Assembly (NCBI RefSeq): GCF_003369915.1 | Contig: NW_022881603.1 | Coordinates: 3,534,001 to 3,598,000 of the forward strand | From: Drosophila miranda | Lineage: Eukaryota; Arthropoda; Insecta; Diptera; Drosophilidae | Reading direction: 5' to 3' | DNA length: 64,000 nucleotides | Shown: piece by piece, positions 22,463 through 34,016 of the stretch | Numbering within the stretch: the stretch's first letter is position 1 | Layout of the letters: each line of letters begins with the position of its first letter | Program-made: the position numbers and the translations under genes | Notes under the pieces: generated by a model | Told to the model about the DNA's origin: nothing | Database searches by the model: none | Seen by the model: the letters and a program-made list of their open reading frames with translations, nothing else

Positions 22463-23380
22463 AACGAGGGGGAATTGATTTGTTCCTTTTGGCTACAAAA
22501 ATGATCCGATCTGATCCAGATTCAACAAACGGATAGATATGGTCATTCTCTATGATTGTGCGTTTTTAGTTTTCTCGAATCTGCAATATTGTGGATGCAA
22601 CAGATTTTCGTTCTTTGTGGAGGCGGAAGGCGGTGGGGCGAAATTTTGAGATATACGTTTTATAGTAAGATCTAACAGGAGTGCCGATACCATATTTGGT
22701 TACTCTAGCCTTAATAGTTTCTGAGATTTGTGGCTGCCCCAGATTTTTGTCCTTTGCGGGGGCGGAAGGGGGTTGTGCCGAAATTTTGACACGAAATGGC
22801 CAAGGTCCGATATCATAGAAGTGTGGATACCAAATTTGGTTGCGCTAGCTCTTATAGGTTCTGAGATCCTTGAACTTACATTTTGCAATTGGAAAAACCG
22901 ACCATGAAACCTGTATGTTAGAAAGAGACAGAGCGAGAAAGAACGAAATTGTTTTCTTGATACGATGTGGTTCAGATTTTACAATCTAGAACATATAGTC
23001 ATCCTCTACGATTCTACGTTTTCAGTTTTCTTGTATCTTTGAAATTGTGGATGCCACAGATTTTCGCCCTTTGTGGAGGCGGAAGTGGGCGGGGCAACGT
23101 TTTGAAATATTCTCGTAACAGTGACATATCACAGAAGTCCGGATATAAAATGTCGTTGCTCTAGCTCTTATAATCTTTGAGCATTAGGTGCGGATAGGCA
23201 CGGACAGACGGACAGACGGACGGACAGACAGACAGGGCTCAATCGACTCGGCTATTGATGCTGATAAAGAATATATATACTTTATGGGGTCGGAAACGAT
23301 TCCTTCTGGACGTTAAACACATCCACTTTTACCACAAATCTTGTATACCTCAATACTCATTTTAAGTATCGGGTATAATA
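22463..23380 (-). mobile_element. Helentron copy 6, internally deleted
   Basis: Reverse orientation. Its 5' end, reading TTATACCCGATACTTAAAA on the minus strand, is at 23380 and its GTCC patch is near 23200-23240. At the 3' end AACGAGGGGG is joined directly to internal sequence (AATTGATTTGTTCC), so the internal inverted repeat and hairpin are deleted. It has many scattered differences from the other copies and looks older. Confidence 0.85.
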
Positions 23381-23487
23381 AATTATGTGGAGCGCAAGCA
23401 TCAAGGCCTTGGCTGTTTTTTCGCCTTATTTTTCAAATCAGTCAGCTCGTTTTCAGAAGTGAGAATGGTGCTCTGCATTGGACTACT

Positions 23488-23642
23488 TTAGATTGACAAG
23501 GGCCCAGATAAATCAAAGAAGTAGTGATCCTGTGACTTTATCCGAGCTTCTTTGACGTGGCCAACAGTCGGGTCGTCCTCGTCCATTTGATTCCCGCTGG
23601 TAGCAATTGAGTATGAAAGCTCAACGGGTTCCACATAGTCAG
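23488..23642 (-). CDS. Unidentified terminal coding exon
   Basis: Reverse strand. Acceptor CTTCGCAG precedes 23642. After two bases completing a codon, the frame reads DYVEPVELSYSIATSG, NQMDEDDPTVGHVKEAR and QDHYFFDLSGPLSI, then TAA at 23488-23490. The acidic, non-repetitive composition and good acceptor suggest a genuine last exon of a host gene. I find no matching upstream exon between 23643 and 24435, and no family is recognised. It may be a fragment of a gene whose other exons were moved or lost. Confidence 0.4.
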
Positions 23643-24435
23643 CTGCGAAGCAATTAAAGTGGGCCTAAGAACTAATAATATATGTGCAGTGGTTTTAGAA
23701 GAAAGCAGTGCTACATTATTTTGACATATTTTTCAAATAAGGTGTGGCCACAACCGATAAAAATTGAGTGGCCAATCACTAATTTTGAAGTGATTTTAAA
23801 ACGTTACGAAAAAATATAGGTTACGTACAATTGTGCTGGCAGTCGTTATGGAATCACAAAATAACATAAATTTACTGTCTTTATACACATTGCACTTACC
23901 TTTTCATTTAATTCACATCGATGTATTGTACTTTTAGAAGTGTGTAACAGAACTTAAACTTCGATTTACACGTATGAAAATTATATTTTTTTCGCAGAAC
24001 CAAGCAGAGACGTCTGCTCCTATAGTATTCGCATAGAAACAATGGGTATTGATACAACTAAACTATGGCCAAGGGCAAACCTCTTCCACTACTTCCATCA
24101 TTATATTATATTTAGGATCATTGCTAAGAAGAAGGCGTAACCGCAGCCCCGCGATGGACTGGCCCCTACCGATTACTGACGCGACTTGGACAGTGAGTCA
24201 GATGGGAGTTGCGAAAGCCACAAGCCTATTTTTCGCCTTGCATATCGGCAGGATTTCTGCCTTGTGGCTGATTCAATTGAAATCTGTTATGTTCTGTTCT
24301 GTTCTTCGAAGCGTAAACAAAGCTCTAGTTTGTATAGTTATTCAGTCCAGTATTAGCCGTTGGTGAGCTCTCATCAAAGCTTGATCAAAATTTGTACATA
24401 TATATTTCATAGTATCAATTATATATAAATCGAAC
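23643..24435. other. Intergenic / possible intron
   Basis: AT-rich. Either the intron of the reverse-strand exon ending at 23642 or plain spacer before the forward tetraspanin. No transposon end is visible; small open frames lack domains. Confidence 0.4.
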
Positions 24436-25509
24436 ATGATGGGCTGTGGTAGTATAACAATTATGTATATGGTGTTCCTATTCAATACCTTAAGTTCGGT
24501 GAGTGAAAACACAATATGAGTCATTTTTCGTAAGGGAATTCCGCGCCGAATTCATTCAATTTCGTTATCTTCTTTCCACCAAAACTATCCACGGAACAAC
24601 TATTTTTCCAGTAGCCGCTTTGTTTGCTTTTGAGGATTTAAAATATAATTTTAATATTGTGTGTATAATAAAAATGTGTGTTTTATACAATGCCCTTGTG
24701 AATTTATTTGTAGGTTCTGGGCCTTGTCATTGCGGTGGTAAATTCGCTGGCCCTCAACGAGATGAGTTCTGAGGGGAAACCCCTTCTCATATTATTTATT
24801 TTGGTCGGTGTGATTATGTTTGTGGTCTCGTTTCTCGGATGCCTTGGCGCTATTAAGGCGAATGTGTGCATGACCTGGACGGTAAGTGAAGCCCTATCTG
24901 AACTGCATTTTAATAAAACTTTTCCACACTTTTCAGTATGCTATTACCGTGCTTGCTGCTGGAATCATTACCATCACCCTGTTGTGTATCCTCGCTGGGA
25001 ACAGCGACGAGAAAACACTGGCCAAAAATCAATTGGACGCCGCCTGGGCACAGGAAAAGAACCACACCAATGCAATGTCCATTCTCCAGTCGAAAGTAGG
25101 TGTAAAACAACATTGCTCACTTTTCTTTCCCGTTCTATGTATATATGTATGTATTATAGATGCATTGCTGCGGAATAAATGGGCCCGGAGACTATACCGC
25201 TGCGAATCTCACACTTCCCTTTAGCTGCTTTTATCCCAACAGCAAGACAAAAGTCTACGAAGAGGGTTGTTTTTCCGAGCTAACCCAATTCTATGTGCAA
25301 GTCCTGAAGGGCTCCAAGGTAGCTGGGTGGATATTTCTTGCGATTGAGGTAGGTTCATTGAGCTCTCACTTCCTATGCCTGCATTTCACCGACTCTCCGT
25401 CTTTCTCTTATAGATCGTTGCATTCGTGCGCCACATACCCGTGCAACAACGTAACATTTAAGTATGGACGACGCCGCTGTCGTACCTTGCATATCCATAG
25501 ACTCTGAAA
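24436..25509 (+). CDS. Tetraspanin, 42E-cluster type, probable frameshift at the C-terminus
   Basis: Exons 24436-24498, 24714-24881, 24937-25095, 25160-25348 and from 25414. Two ATGs start the frame; the second (24439, MGCGSITIMY) gives the family's 20-codon first exon. Membrane segments, HCCGINGPGDY, FSCFYPNS and EGCFSELT are present. In phase, the last exon gives IVAFVRHIPVQQRNI and stops at 25461, placing charged residues inside the fourth membrane segment. One frame over, the same DNA reads CATYPCNNVTFKYGRRR, a normal membrane end and basic tail, stopping at 25507. A one-base deletion near 25425-25432 explains both. The protein could still be made with a damaged end, so I keep it as a coding sequence with a lesion. 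Confidence 0.8.
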
Positions 25510-25890
25510 TCTCTTCAAATTTTGTGTAGAATGCTCGAGAACATCAGTCTGATTTTAATCGCTTTTGGATAATCGAATATTTTGGAAAACACTTTTAAAT
25601 TGTACCAAAAATTGCCAAATAAAGACTTTTTATTGTCTGATATAATTATTGGAATAATTGATTTGATTGCTGTTATCAAAACGTTAGTATATACTAACCA
25701 CATACAGTATATATACATACATATATATATACACCGTCACACTTATTATCATCGGGACACCAGTTTGTTGTGACTATTTAAATGATTCACTGATATTTTG
25801 TTGTTGGATCTTATCAGGACAGAAACAGTAATTTCTTTGAATGCAAAGATATTTGATAATCGGGTCAGTCGCTTGTAAGCTTTCTTCGAA
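25510..25890. other. Intergenic between two forward tetraspanins
   Basis: AT-rich, with a TATATACATACATATATA patch near 25707-25735. It should hold the 3' end of one gene and the start of the next. Nothing else is recognised. Confidence 0.5.
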
Positions 25891-25996
25891 ATGGGTTGCC
25901 CCGCAAATTTCCTGCTCCTCGTTCAGCATTTACTGTTGATGGTAATACTTTTTGTTCGGTTATCTTTATTTCTGTTATCTATAGCTTGCTGTCACT

Positions 25997-27113
25997 TTTT
26001 ATACCCGATACTCAAAATGAGTATTGGGGTATATTAGACTTGTGGTAAAAGTGGATGTGTGTAACGTCCAGAAGGAATCGTTTCCGACCCCATAAAGTAT
26101 ATATATTCTTGATCAGCATCAATAGCCGAGTCGATTGAGCCATATCTGTCTGTCCGTCTGTCCGTCTGTCCGTCCGTCCGTCTGTCCGTCCCCTTCAGCG
26201 CCTAGTGCTCAAAGACTATAAGAGCTAGAGTAACGATGTTTTGGATCCAGACTTCTGTGATATGTCACTGCTACAAAAATATTTCAAAACTTCGCCCCGC
26301 CCACTTCCGCTCCCACAAAGGAAGAAAATCTGTGGCATCCACATTTTTAAAGATACGATAAAACCAAAAACGCAGAATCGTAGAGGATGACTATATGTTT
26401 TAGAAAGTAATATCTCAACCAGATCGTATAATTATTATAGCCAGAATCAAGAAAACAATTTCATTCTTTCTCGCTCTGTCTCTCTCTAACACACAGGTTT
26501 CATGGTCGGTTTTGCCAATTGCAAAATATGAGTTCAAGGATCTCAGAACCTATAAGAGCCAGAGCAACCAAATTTGGTATCCACACTCCTGTGATATCGG
26601 ACCTTGACCGTTTCGTGTCCAAATTTCGCCACGCCCCCTTCCGCCCCCGCAAAGGACGAAAATCTGGGGCATCCACAAATCTCAGAGACTATTAAGGCTA
26701 GAGTAACCAAATTTGGTATCCGAACTTCTGTTAGATCTCACTATAAAACGTATATCTCAGAATTTCGCCCCAACCCCTTCCGCCCACACAAAAGACGAAA
26801 ATCTGTTGCGTCCACAATATTGCAGATTCGAGAAAACTAAAAACGCAGAATCATAGATAACGACCATATCTATTAGATTGCTGAATCTGGACCAGATCAT
26901 ATAATTTTGTAGCCAAAAGGAATAAATCAATTTGCACTGGCTACGCAGCGCCCAACGTCACGCTCAGACTGATTTTCTGTCTCTCTCGCACGCACTCTTT
27001 GTCGTGTCGTTTAATATTAACAGCGTCTGCCGGAGGAGAGCCATACTGACTTAGTATCGGGTATAACTGTAGAGTTGCGGTGTCCGCAGCAACTCACAAC
27101 GTTCCCCGTCGTT
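25997..27113 (+). mobile_element. Helentron copy 7, complete, in intron 1
   Basis: 5' end TTTTATACCCGATACTC, GTCC patch near 26148-26190, internal inverted repeat AGTATCGGGTATAA near 27053-27066, hairpin, and end CCCCGTCGTTT at 27113. It belongs to the ACACAGGTTTCATGG variant. It leaves about 15 bp of the original intron before the exon 2 acceptor. Confidence 0.9.
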
Positions 27114-27257
27114 TACCTTCTCCGTCAGCTGTTGGTCTTTATTATTTTTGGGATCGGCATTCCCAGCTACGTCGAAGTGGGTGGATTATTTCGTATCATT
27201 TATAATCTGCTGCTAGCCGTTCTCTTACTTTGTTCTGTACTAACAATATGGAGGCTG

Positions 27258-28372
27258 TTTTTATACCCGATACTCAAAATGAGTATTGGGGTATATTAGA
27301 TTTGTGGTAAAAGTGGATGTGTGTAACGTCCAGAAGGAATCGTTTCCGACCCCATAAAGTATATATATTCTTGATCAGCATCAATAGCCGAGTCGATTGA
27401 GCCCTGTCTGTCTGTCCGTCCGTCCGTCTGTCCGTCTGTCCGTCCCCTTCAGCGCCTAGTGCTAAAAGACTATAAGAGCTAGAGAAACGATGTTTTGGAT
27501 CCAGACTTCTGTGATATGTCACTGATACAAAAATATTTCAAAACTTCTCCCCGCCCACTTCCGCCCCCACAAAGGACGAAAATCTGTGGCATCCACAATT
27601 TTAAAGATATGAGAAAACCAAAAACGTAGAATTGTAGAGAATGACCATATCTTTAAGACTGCGGAATCTGAATTGGATCGTATTATTATTATAGCCAGCA
27701 TCAAGAAAACAATTTCATTTTTTCTCGCCCTGTCTCTCTCTAACACACACGTAGCATAGGCGGCTTTGCTTAGAGTAAAACATTAGCGCCTAGATCTCAG
27801 AGACTACAAAAGCTAGAGCAACCAAATTTGGTATCCACACTCCTAATATATCGGACCGAGACGAGTTTGTTTCAAAATTTCGCCCCCCCCCCTTCCGCCC
27901 CCGCAAAGGACGAAAATCTGGGGATATTCAAAAATCTCAGAGACTATTAAGGCTAGAGTAACCAAATTTGTTATCCGCACTCCTGTTAGATCTCACTATA
28001 AAACGTGTATCTCAAAATTTCGCCTTACCACCTTCCGCCCACACAAAGGACGAAAATCTGTGGCATCCACAATATTGCACATTCGAGAAAACTAAAAACG
28101 CAGAATCATAGATAATGACCATATCTATCAGATTGCTGAATCTGGATCAGATCAGACCATTTTTATAGCCAATAGGAACAAATCAATTTGCAGTGGCTAC
28201 GCAGCGCCCGACGTCACGCTCAGACTGATTTTCTGTCTCTCTCGCACGCACTCTTTGTCGTGTCGTTTAATATTAGCGGCGTCTGCCGGAGGAGAGCCAT
28301 ACTGACTTAGTATCGGGTATAACCGTAGAGTTGCGGTGTCCGCAGCAACTCACAACGTTCCCCCTCGTTTTT
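27258..28372 (+). mobile_element. Helentron copy 8, complete, in exon 2
   Basis: Full set of landmarks: TTATACCCGATACT, GTCC patch near 27403-27443, inverted copy near 28309-28322, hairpin and CCCCCTCGTTT. It belongs to the ACACACGTAGCATAG variant, unlike copy 7 only 145 bp away, so the two arrived separately. The insertion is in a run of T residues within coding sequence. Confidence 0.92.
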
Positions 28373-29028
28373 TTTGAATTGAAGGATATTTATAAGCAAT
28401 CCAAACAGGTGAGTGTCCACAGGAAAACTAATAGTATTTGTGTTGGAACATTCCTTAAACAGGAAGCCCTTTGCCACCTCTTGCTGTTGGTTATCTTTGG
28501 AGTGACTTACTATTTCCTTTGGACGGGAGTTCAGGACCACAAGTCCAATTGGCAGAACCTGGCTCACGCATGGACTGATCTAAAGTCTAACAACAACACG
28601 GCTGCAATGTTCCGTTGTCAGGAGAAGGTACGTTCCAGGCGCCACTTTTTAGCTCTGAAGGTCATTCAGGTTGGTTTATTACAGTTCAATTGCTGCGGCT
28701 TTATGGACCCCGAGTACTATATATACATGAATTTGGGAAAGCCAAAATATTTTCCCGAAAGCTGCCTGCATGATGAGAGCAACGTGAAGGAATCATGCTT
28801 CAAGGTATTCAGAGATCAGGATTTCACCTATTACGCCATCGTTGTTGTGATCTTGTGTGCTTATATAGTGAGTACAGTTTTGATGAATCATCAAATGGAA
28901 CTTCTTTCACCGAGTTCTAAACTGTGATGTTTTAGGTTAGCAAATTTCTGCTTGACTATGTTAAATGCAGGATGAGTACGGATTTATACGAGGGCCGGTT
29001 TCCACTTCCTCAAGATAATACGAACTAA

Positions 29029-29547
29029 TTCAGGACTTATTTCAGATGACTTCGCGTCATGGGATGTGGTGTCTAAACAATATTGTATTTACCAAATTCT
29101 ATACTCTGGGCATTACTGTTGGGCTTATTTATATCAGTGTAATTTTTGAAGATATCAAGGATATCAGGGTCTAACAATGTTCCTTCCTTGAGCTCAAAGT
29201 TGAAAAATACCATATTTTCCTATGGCAGCTATGTACTTGATGTATCAAAATATTGATATCTATAAATAATAGTTAACATTCAACTTGTTATAGTAATGTG
29301 CAATTACCTGAATCACTGCACCATGTACACTGGATGTCCTTAAAAAATATATTTTTCGTGATGAGTTTAAATTGACTCGAGAAGAAAAATATTTGCGTGA
29401 CGTATCTATTATCATAGTGCGTTTCTATATACATTATTCGTTTCCGTCAACATAAGCAGTTGAAGTTCCAAATCAGAACTTTCAATTTACTATACATACA
29501 TATATTGTATGCGCAAAAAAAGTTCTAAAAGTTCCGGAAATTGCAAA
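29029..29547. other. Intergenic, 3' of last tetraspanin
   Basis: AT-rich, no domain-bearing frame. It ends at the CGTT target duplication of the composite LTR element (29548-29551). Confidence 0.5.
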
Positions 29548-29551
29548 CGTT

Positions 29552-30269
29552 TGTGATGTACCTATTTCAGGCTGAGGTAAGCTCAGTCCCGTCCAGGGGT
29601 CAATCCACAAGAAATTTGTAGAAATGTGATGGAACCTTAAGGTGTCGTCAGGGGGGCGGCCTGTCGTAGAGAGGTGGATCGGGGCTAGAATGGGCGTCGC
29701 TCGTCGTGTATACGAAACGACCGTGTGGACTCGGGCGGGGCGACGTCAGTGCCTCGGCTAATTGGGGTGAACTTACGCAATCGGGTGTTTTTACTTTGAT
29801 AATTTGACACTTTATTGTATTTCTTAGCGGTTTAAATGAACTTATTTTTAATTGGGCGCCGATGTCTTCTGGTGAGTTCTGGGTACCGCGTCTGTACTCC
29901 GGGCCGGGTCTCTGCGTAAGTTGTTCTTTGGTTCTCGTCGCCGTCCTTTTATAGGCCCGTATTGCTGACTCCGCGGGTTCGAAAGTGCACTTCCGCGTCG
30001 GGGTGCACTTCGCCGTTTTTGGTGACCGTCGCAGACTTTCGCGGTGTCATCTTTCCGCAGTCGATGAACCCGGAAGACTGCACTTGGCCGATGGCTTGGC
30101 CTGGAGTGGGGGGAAAGCTCGTGTGACCTGATGTCTTTGGTCATCGTTCTAGAGTTGGCGCGTGTTGATCGTTAGTTGCTTGCGGAGGGGGCGCTGGTTG
30201 TGGGGTGCGGTCCGATGCGCCCATTATAGGTCGGTAGACGGATTGTATCGAAACCTTTTGGGTTCGTTA
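29552..30269 (-). repeat. LTR-A (long form), 3' LTR of the composite element
   Basis: 718 bp, starting TGTGATGTACC (plus-strand reading). It shares about 295 bp with LTR-B and LTR-C but carries about 423 bp more between AAGCTC and TTCGCCG. That extra part holds, on the minus strand, CCTATAAAAGG (TATA-like, near 29945) and AATAAA (near 29810). These are the promoter and polyadenylation signals expected of a working LTR. Its last bases (TCGTTA) are split off by the LOA LINE and repeated at 35905-35910, followed by CA. Confidence 0.85.
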
Positions 30270-30418
30270 GGTTAGGTTAGGTTAAGGCGGTAGCCGGGAG
30301 GGGGGGATAAGAGCCTCCCGCCCCCAAGCTCACTTGGACCTATAAAAGGTCCGTTGTGTTGCCGCATGGGCATGTGCCCCTTCGCGTTGCCCGAACCGTG
30401 AGAGCATACTACTGCAGG

Positions 30419-33400
30419 TTAAGGGCAGTCCCATCCGGTGGCTTGGATGTATTTGGACAAGGTCCCTGGTTTGATTACAGACAGGTCCGAAATGTCCGTG
30501 AGGAAAGTGGCCCCGAGAATACGAAGACGACGATTTCCAAGGGCTGGGCAGTGGCAGAAGAAGTGGGGGACCGATTCCTCCTCCTCCTCGTCGCGACAAC
30601 TCCTGCAGAAGTCGTTATGAGGGATTGACAGTCTAGACGCGTGAGTGCCGATCTGCCAGTGTCCCGTAATGGCTCTAGTAACTGCAGAGCACTGTGCTCT
30701 GCTGAGTTTATACAGCTCTGCTGAGCGCTTCTTCGATCGATATGGCCATATCAATCTTGAGACTTTACAGGAAACGGTTTGCTGCCATCTCCTATTGGCA
30801 TTTTGCTCGAACAATTCGTGCGTTAGGAGCCTGCAGGTAGCCAAGGGCATCGCTACTTGCTCCCTCTCCGGTAGGAGAGGAATCGTAGTACCCTGCCTGG
30901 CTAGCTCGTCGGCGGCGTCATTCCCCTCGATGTCCCTGTGGCCGGGGACCCATATAAGGAAGAGATCTAACTGCTCGGCGATCTCGTGCAGAGACCTGCG
31001 GCAGTCATTTACAGTCGCTGAGTTCGACGATATTGAGCCTAGAGCTTTGATAGCTGCTTGGCTGTCCGAGAAGACGCACACTAAGTGCGTATCTAGAAGT
31101 AATTTGGAGACAATCGAAATGGCCTCCTTGATGGCTTCAACCTCCGATTGGAACACACTACAGTGATCCGGGAGCCTGAAGCAATGACTGATGTTCAGCT
31201 CGCTGCAGTAGACTCCGCCTCCCACGCGGCCGTCTAGCTTTGAGCCATCAGTGTAGAAGTGGACCGCATTTGCAGGTCCTGGTTCGCCCATCTCCCAGTC
31301 CTCCCTAGATGGGATTGATACCTGGAAGGGCGTCGAGAGGTGATCACTGGGGATACAGTAATCTGTCCTCTCTGGTAATTGCGGAAGTCTCATCAGGATT
31401 CCCGAGTGCCCAACCGCGGATGCTTTCCACAGTCTGGCTTCTCTCATTCTGAGGGCGGAAAGTGTTGCCACCTTCTTTCCCATGAGATCCACAGGGAGGA
31501 GGTCCAGCACAGTATCCAGGGCTTCCCCTGGAGTAGTGCGTAGCCCGCCAGTTATGCATAGCTCTGCCATGCGTTGAACTCTGCTGAGTTTATTGAGGCA
31601 TGTCCTTCTGTCCAAGGCTGGCCACCATACCACCACTCCATAGAGCATGATTGGTCGTATGATGGCGGTGTAGAGCCACCGAACTATATAGGGGGTCATT
31701 CACCATTTTAGTCCGATGGCTTTCCTGCAGGTATAGAGGGCCACTGTGACCTTCTTTACTCTATCCTCTATGCTCAATTTCCAATCGAGCTTTCTATCGA
31801 GGATTAGGCCAAGATACTTGGCGTTGTTGCTGAAGACTAGCGTTTCCCCACATAGTCTTGGGGGAATCAGTACCGGAACTTTGTACTTCCTAGTGAAAAG
31901 CACCAGTTCCGTTTTAGACGGGTTGACGCCTAACCCGCATTTGTCTGCCCATTTCGACATTTTCGTGAGAGTACTTGTCATGCACTCACACAATGTCTGC
32001 GGAAATTTTCCGGAGAATGCTATGGCAACATCGTCCGCGTACGCCACCACACGGCAGCCACCCCCCTCTATCTCCCGCAGCAGTGTGTTCACTGCCACGT
32101 TCCATAGGAGGGGCGAGAGGACTCCGCCCTGCGGTGTGCCTCTGCTGACAAATCTGGTACACGTTGACGTCCCCAGTGATGCCTCAACCGTCCTGCATTG
32201 TAGCATCTGATCGATCAGGCTCACCGTCCTGGAGTCAACGCCCAGATCCGTCAGTGCGCCCGTGATGGTGGTCGGAAGGATGTTGTTAAAAGCGCCTTCT
32301 ATGTCGAGGAAGGCTACTAGGGTGTACTCCTTAAAATTAAGGGATGCTTCGATGATCGATGTGATCGAGTGTAGGGCCGTTTCGGTGGATCTTCCCTTCC
32401 GATAGGCATGCTGGGAGTCTGAGATCAGACTGGACGGAATGCACGCCGTTAGATGCAGCCCCAGGAGCCGCTCCATCGCCTTTAGAAGAAAAGACGATAG
32501 ACTTATGGGTCTGAAATCTTTTGGGGCAGTGTGCGAGGGCTTGCCTGCCTTGGGTATGAATACGACTTTGGTCTGAAGCCAGGTGTCAGGAATGCACCCG
32601 TGGGAGAAGATTCCCTCGTAAATTATTTTGAGCCAGTTAATGGCTTTATGTCCCGCGTGAATCAGTTGGGCAGGGAAAATGCCGTCTGGCCCCGCGGACT
32701 TGTAGGGTTTAAAGCTTCTGATCGCCCAGGAAATGTTTTCCTGGCTTAGCAGTCCCAAGATGGCATTTGAGGCGACAGAAGGAGGCGCGAGGTAGTTGGG
32801 TCTGTTTTCATCGCAGCCAGGGAAGTGGGTATTTAGGAGAAGATTTAGCGACTCCTCGCTGGACGTAGTCCACGACTGGTCGGTGTTCTTCAAGTAGCCC
32901 AGGGTGGGTGTTGTCTTCGAGAGAACTCTGCGCAAGCGTGAGGCTTCTGAGTTACTCTCGATTTCGCTGCAGAACTTACGCCAGGAGGCGCGTTTGGCTT
33001 TTCTAAGTTCTTTGTTGTAGGTTGACAGACTGGCCTTGTATTCGGCCCAGTTTTGCTCAACGTTTTCAGCCTTAGCTTTATTGAAGAGTCTCCGGGAGGC
33101 TTTCCGGAGTTCACCCAGTTTCGGATTCCACCATTCAGGTTTCTTCCGGCCTCTGTTCTTGCCAGAGGGGCATGCTTTGTCGAGCGCCTTATTGCAGGCG
33201 TCGGTAAAGATCTTAAGAAGACGAGTCGTGGCCTCCGTGGAGAACTCCTCCTCAGATGGGGGCTCAGGGAGAACACGACAGAGGAAATCAGAGTACCGAG
33301 TCCAGTTTGTCCGCCTGATGTTTCGGAATCGGACTGGCTTCGGTACTGAGAAGGAGAAGACAGTTTCCACGTACCTGTGGTCCGAGAAGGAGTGCTCTTC

Positions 33401-34016
33401 CAGGACCCTCCAGGATACAATGTTACGCTGTATCTCATGAGAGGCAAGCGTGAGGTCCAGGACCTCCTTGCGGTTTTTAATGATAAAGGTGGGATCACTA
33501 CCCCGGTTTAGTAAGACCATCTGAGTGGTCAGTAAGTAACTGAAAAGGTACTCACCCCTTTCGTTTGTGTCAGTGCTTCCCCACTGACAGTGATGTGCAT
33601 TGGCATCGCACCCCACAATTAGGCCGATGTCCTTGGCCGAGCAGTCTGCGATTAGAGCCCGGAGAGGCGCGTGTGGAGGGGGGGTCTGGTTGTTCATGCC
33701 CCATGTATGCGGAGCAGATCCTCAGTGAGCGCTCCTGGCCTTCGAGACTCACTGCGGTGTGGTCTTCATTGCTGAAATTTGGGAGCAAAAATAGGTGCAA
33801 CTCTCTTTTTGCAAGAATGCAGGTACGAATTTTACCTGCGGTTTCAGCTACATATAGCTTGTAGTCAGAAGTCCTCAGACCGGAGACCCTGTTTCCGAGG
33901 ATCCAGGGCTCCTGAATGAGGACTATGTCGGCTCCATCCTTGGCCAGGTGGAGCAGTAGAGCAGCGCATGCTGCCTTACAATGGTGGAGGTTTATCTGCA
34001 GGAGCGTCAACGACAT
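30419..34016 (-). mobile_element. LOA LINE ORF2 (endonuclease, RT, RNase H), broken
   Basis: Starts at 34016 with the endonuclease (MSLTLLQINLHHCKAA, then IVLIQEPWI). The frame shifts near 33700 and continues with VGCDANAHHCQWGS. The RT shows SAGPDGIFPAQLI, GTPQGGVLSPLLWN and the catalytic AYADD box near 32023-32050. A TGA at 31700-31702 interrupts the same frame, which goes on with YTDGSKLDG (RNase H) and a Cys/His motif (CRSCRDEEEEESVPHFFCHC) before stopping at 30419. This would be the replication protein of the LINE. One frameshift plus one stop make this copy inactive, though it is otherwise well preserved and thus fairly young. Confidence 0.88.

Larger units (their letters stand above)
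25891..29028 (+). pseudogene. Tetraspanin split in exon 2 by a Helentron
   Basis: Exons: 25891-25941 (MGCPANFLLL, 17 codons, three fewer than paralogues), 27129-27257 continued at 28373-28408, then 28463-28627, 28685-28867 and 28936-29028. The large loop has NCCGFMDPEYY, ESCLHDES and ESCFKVF; the tail is DYVKCRMSTDL. Exon 2 encodes the end of membrane segment 1 through segment 2 and is interrupted after WRLF by a complete Helentron (27258-28372). The frame resumes with FELKDIYKQSKQ and the normal donor. A second Helentron fills intron 1 and ends only 15 bp before the exon 2 acceptor. The other exons are open, so the insertion is the main lesion. Splicing would have to remove 1.1 kb from within an exon to rescue it, and no suitable sites are evident. 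Confidence 0.85.

Noticed and set aside
30270-30287. GGTTAGGTTAGGTTA resembles the TTAGG insect telomere repeat
   Set aside because: Drosophila lacks TTAGG telomeres, and this is the short 3' tail of the LOA LINE, flanked by its target duplication.
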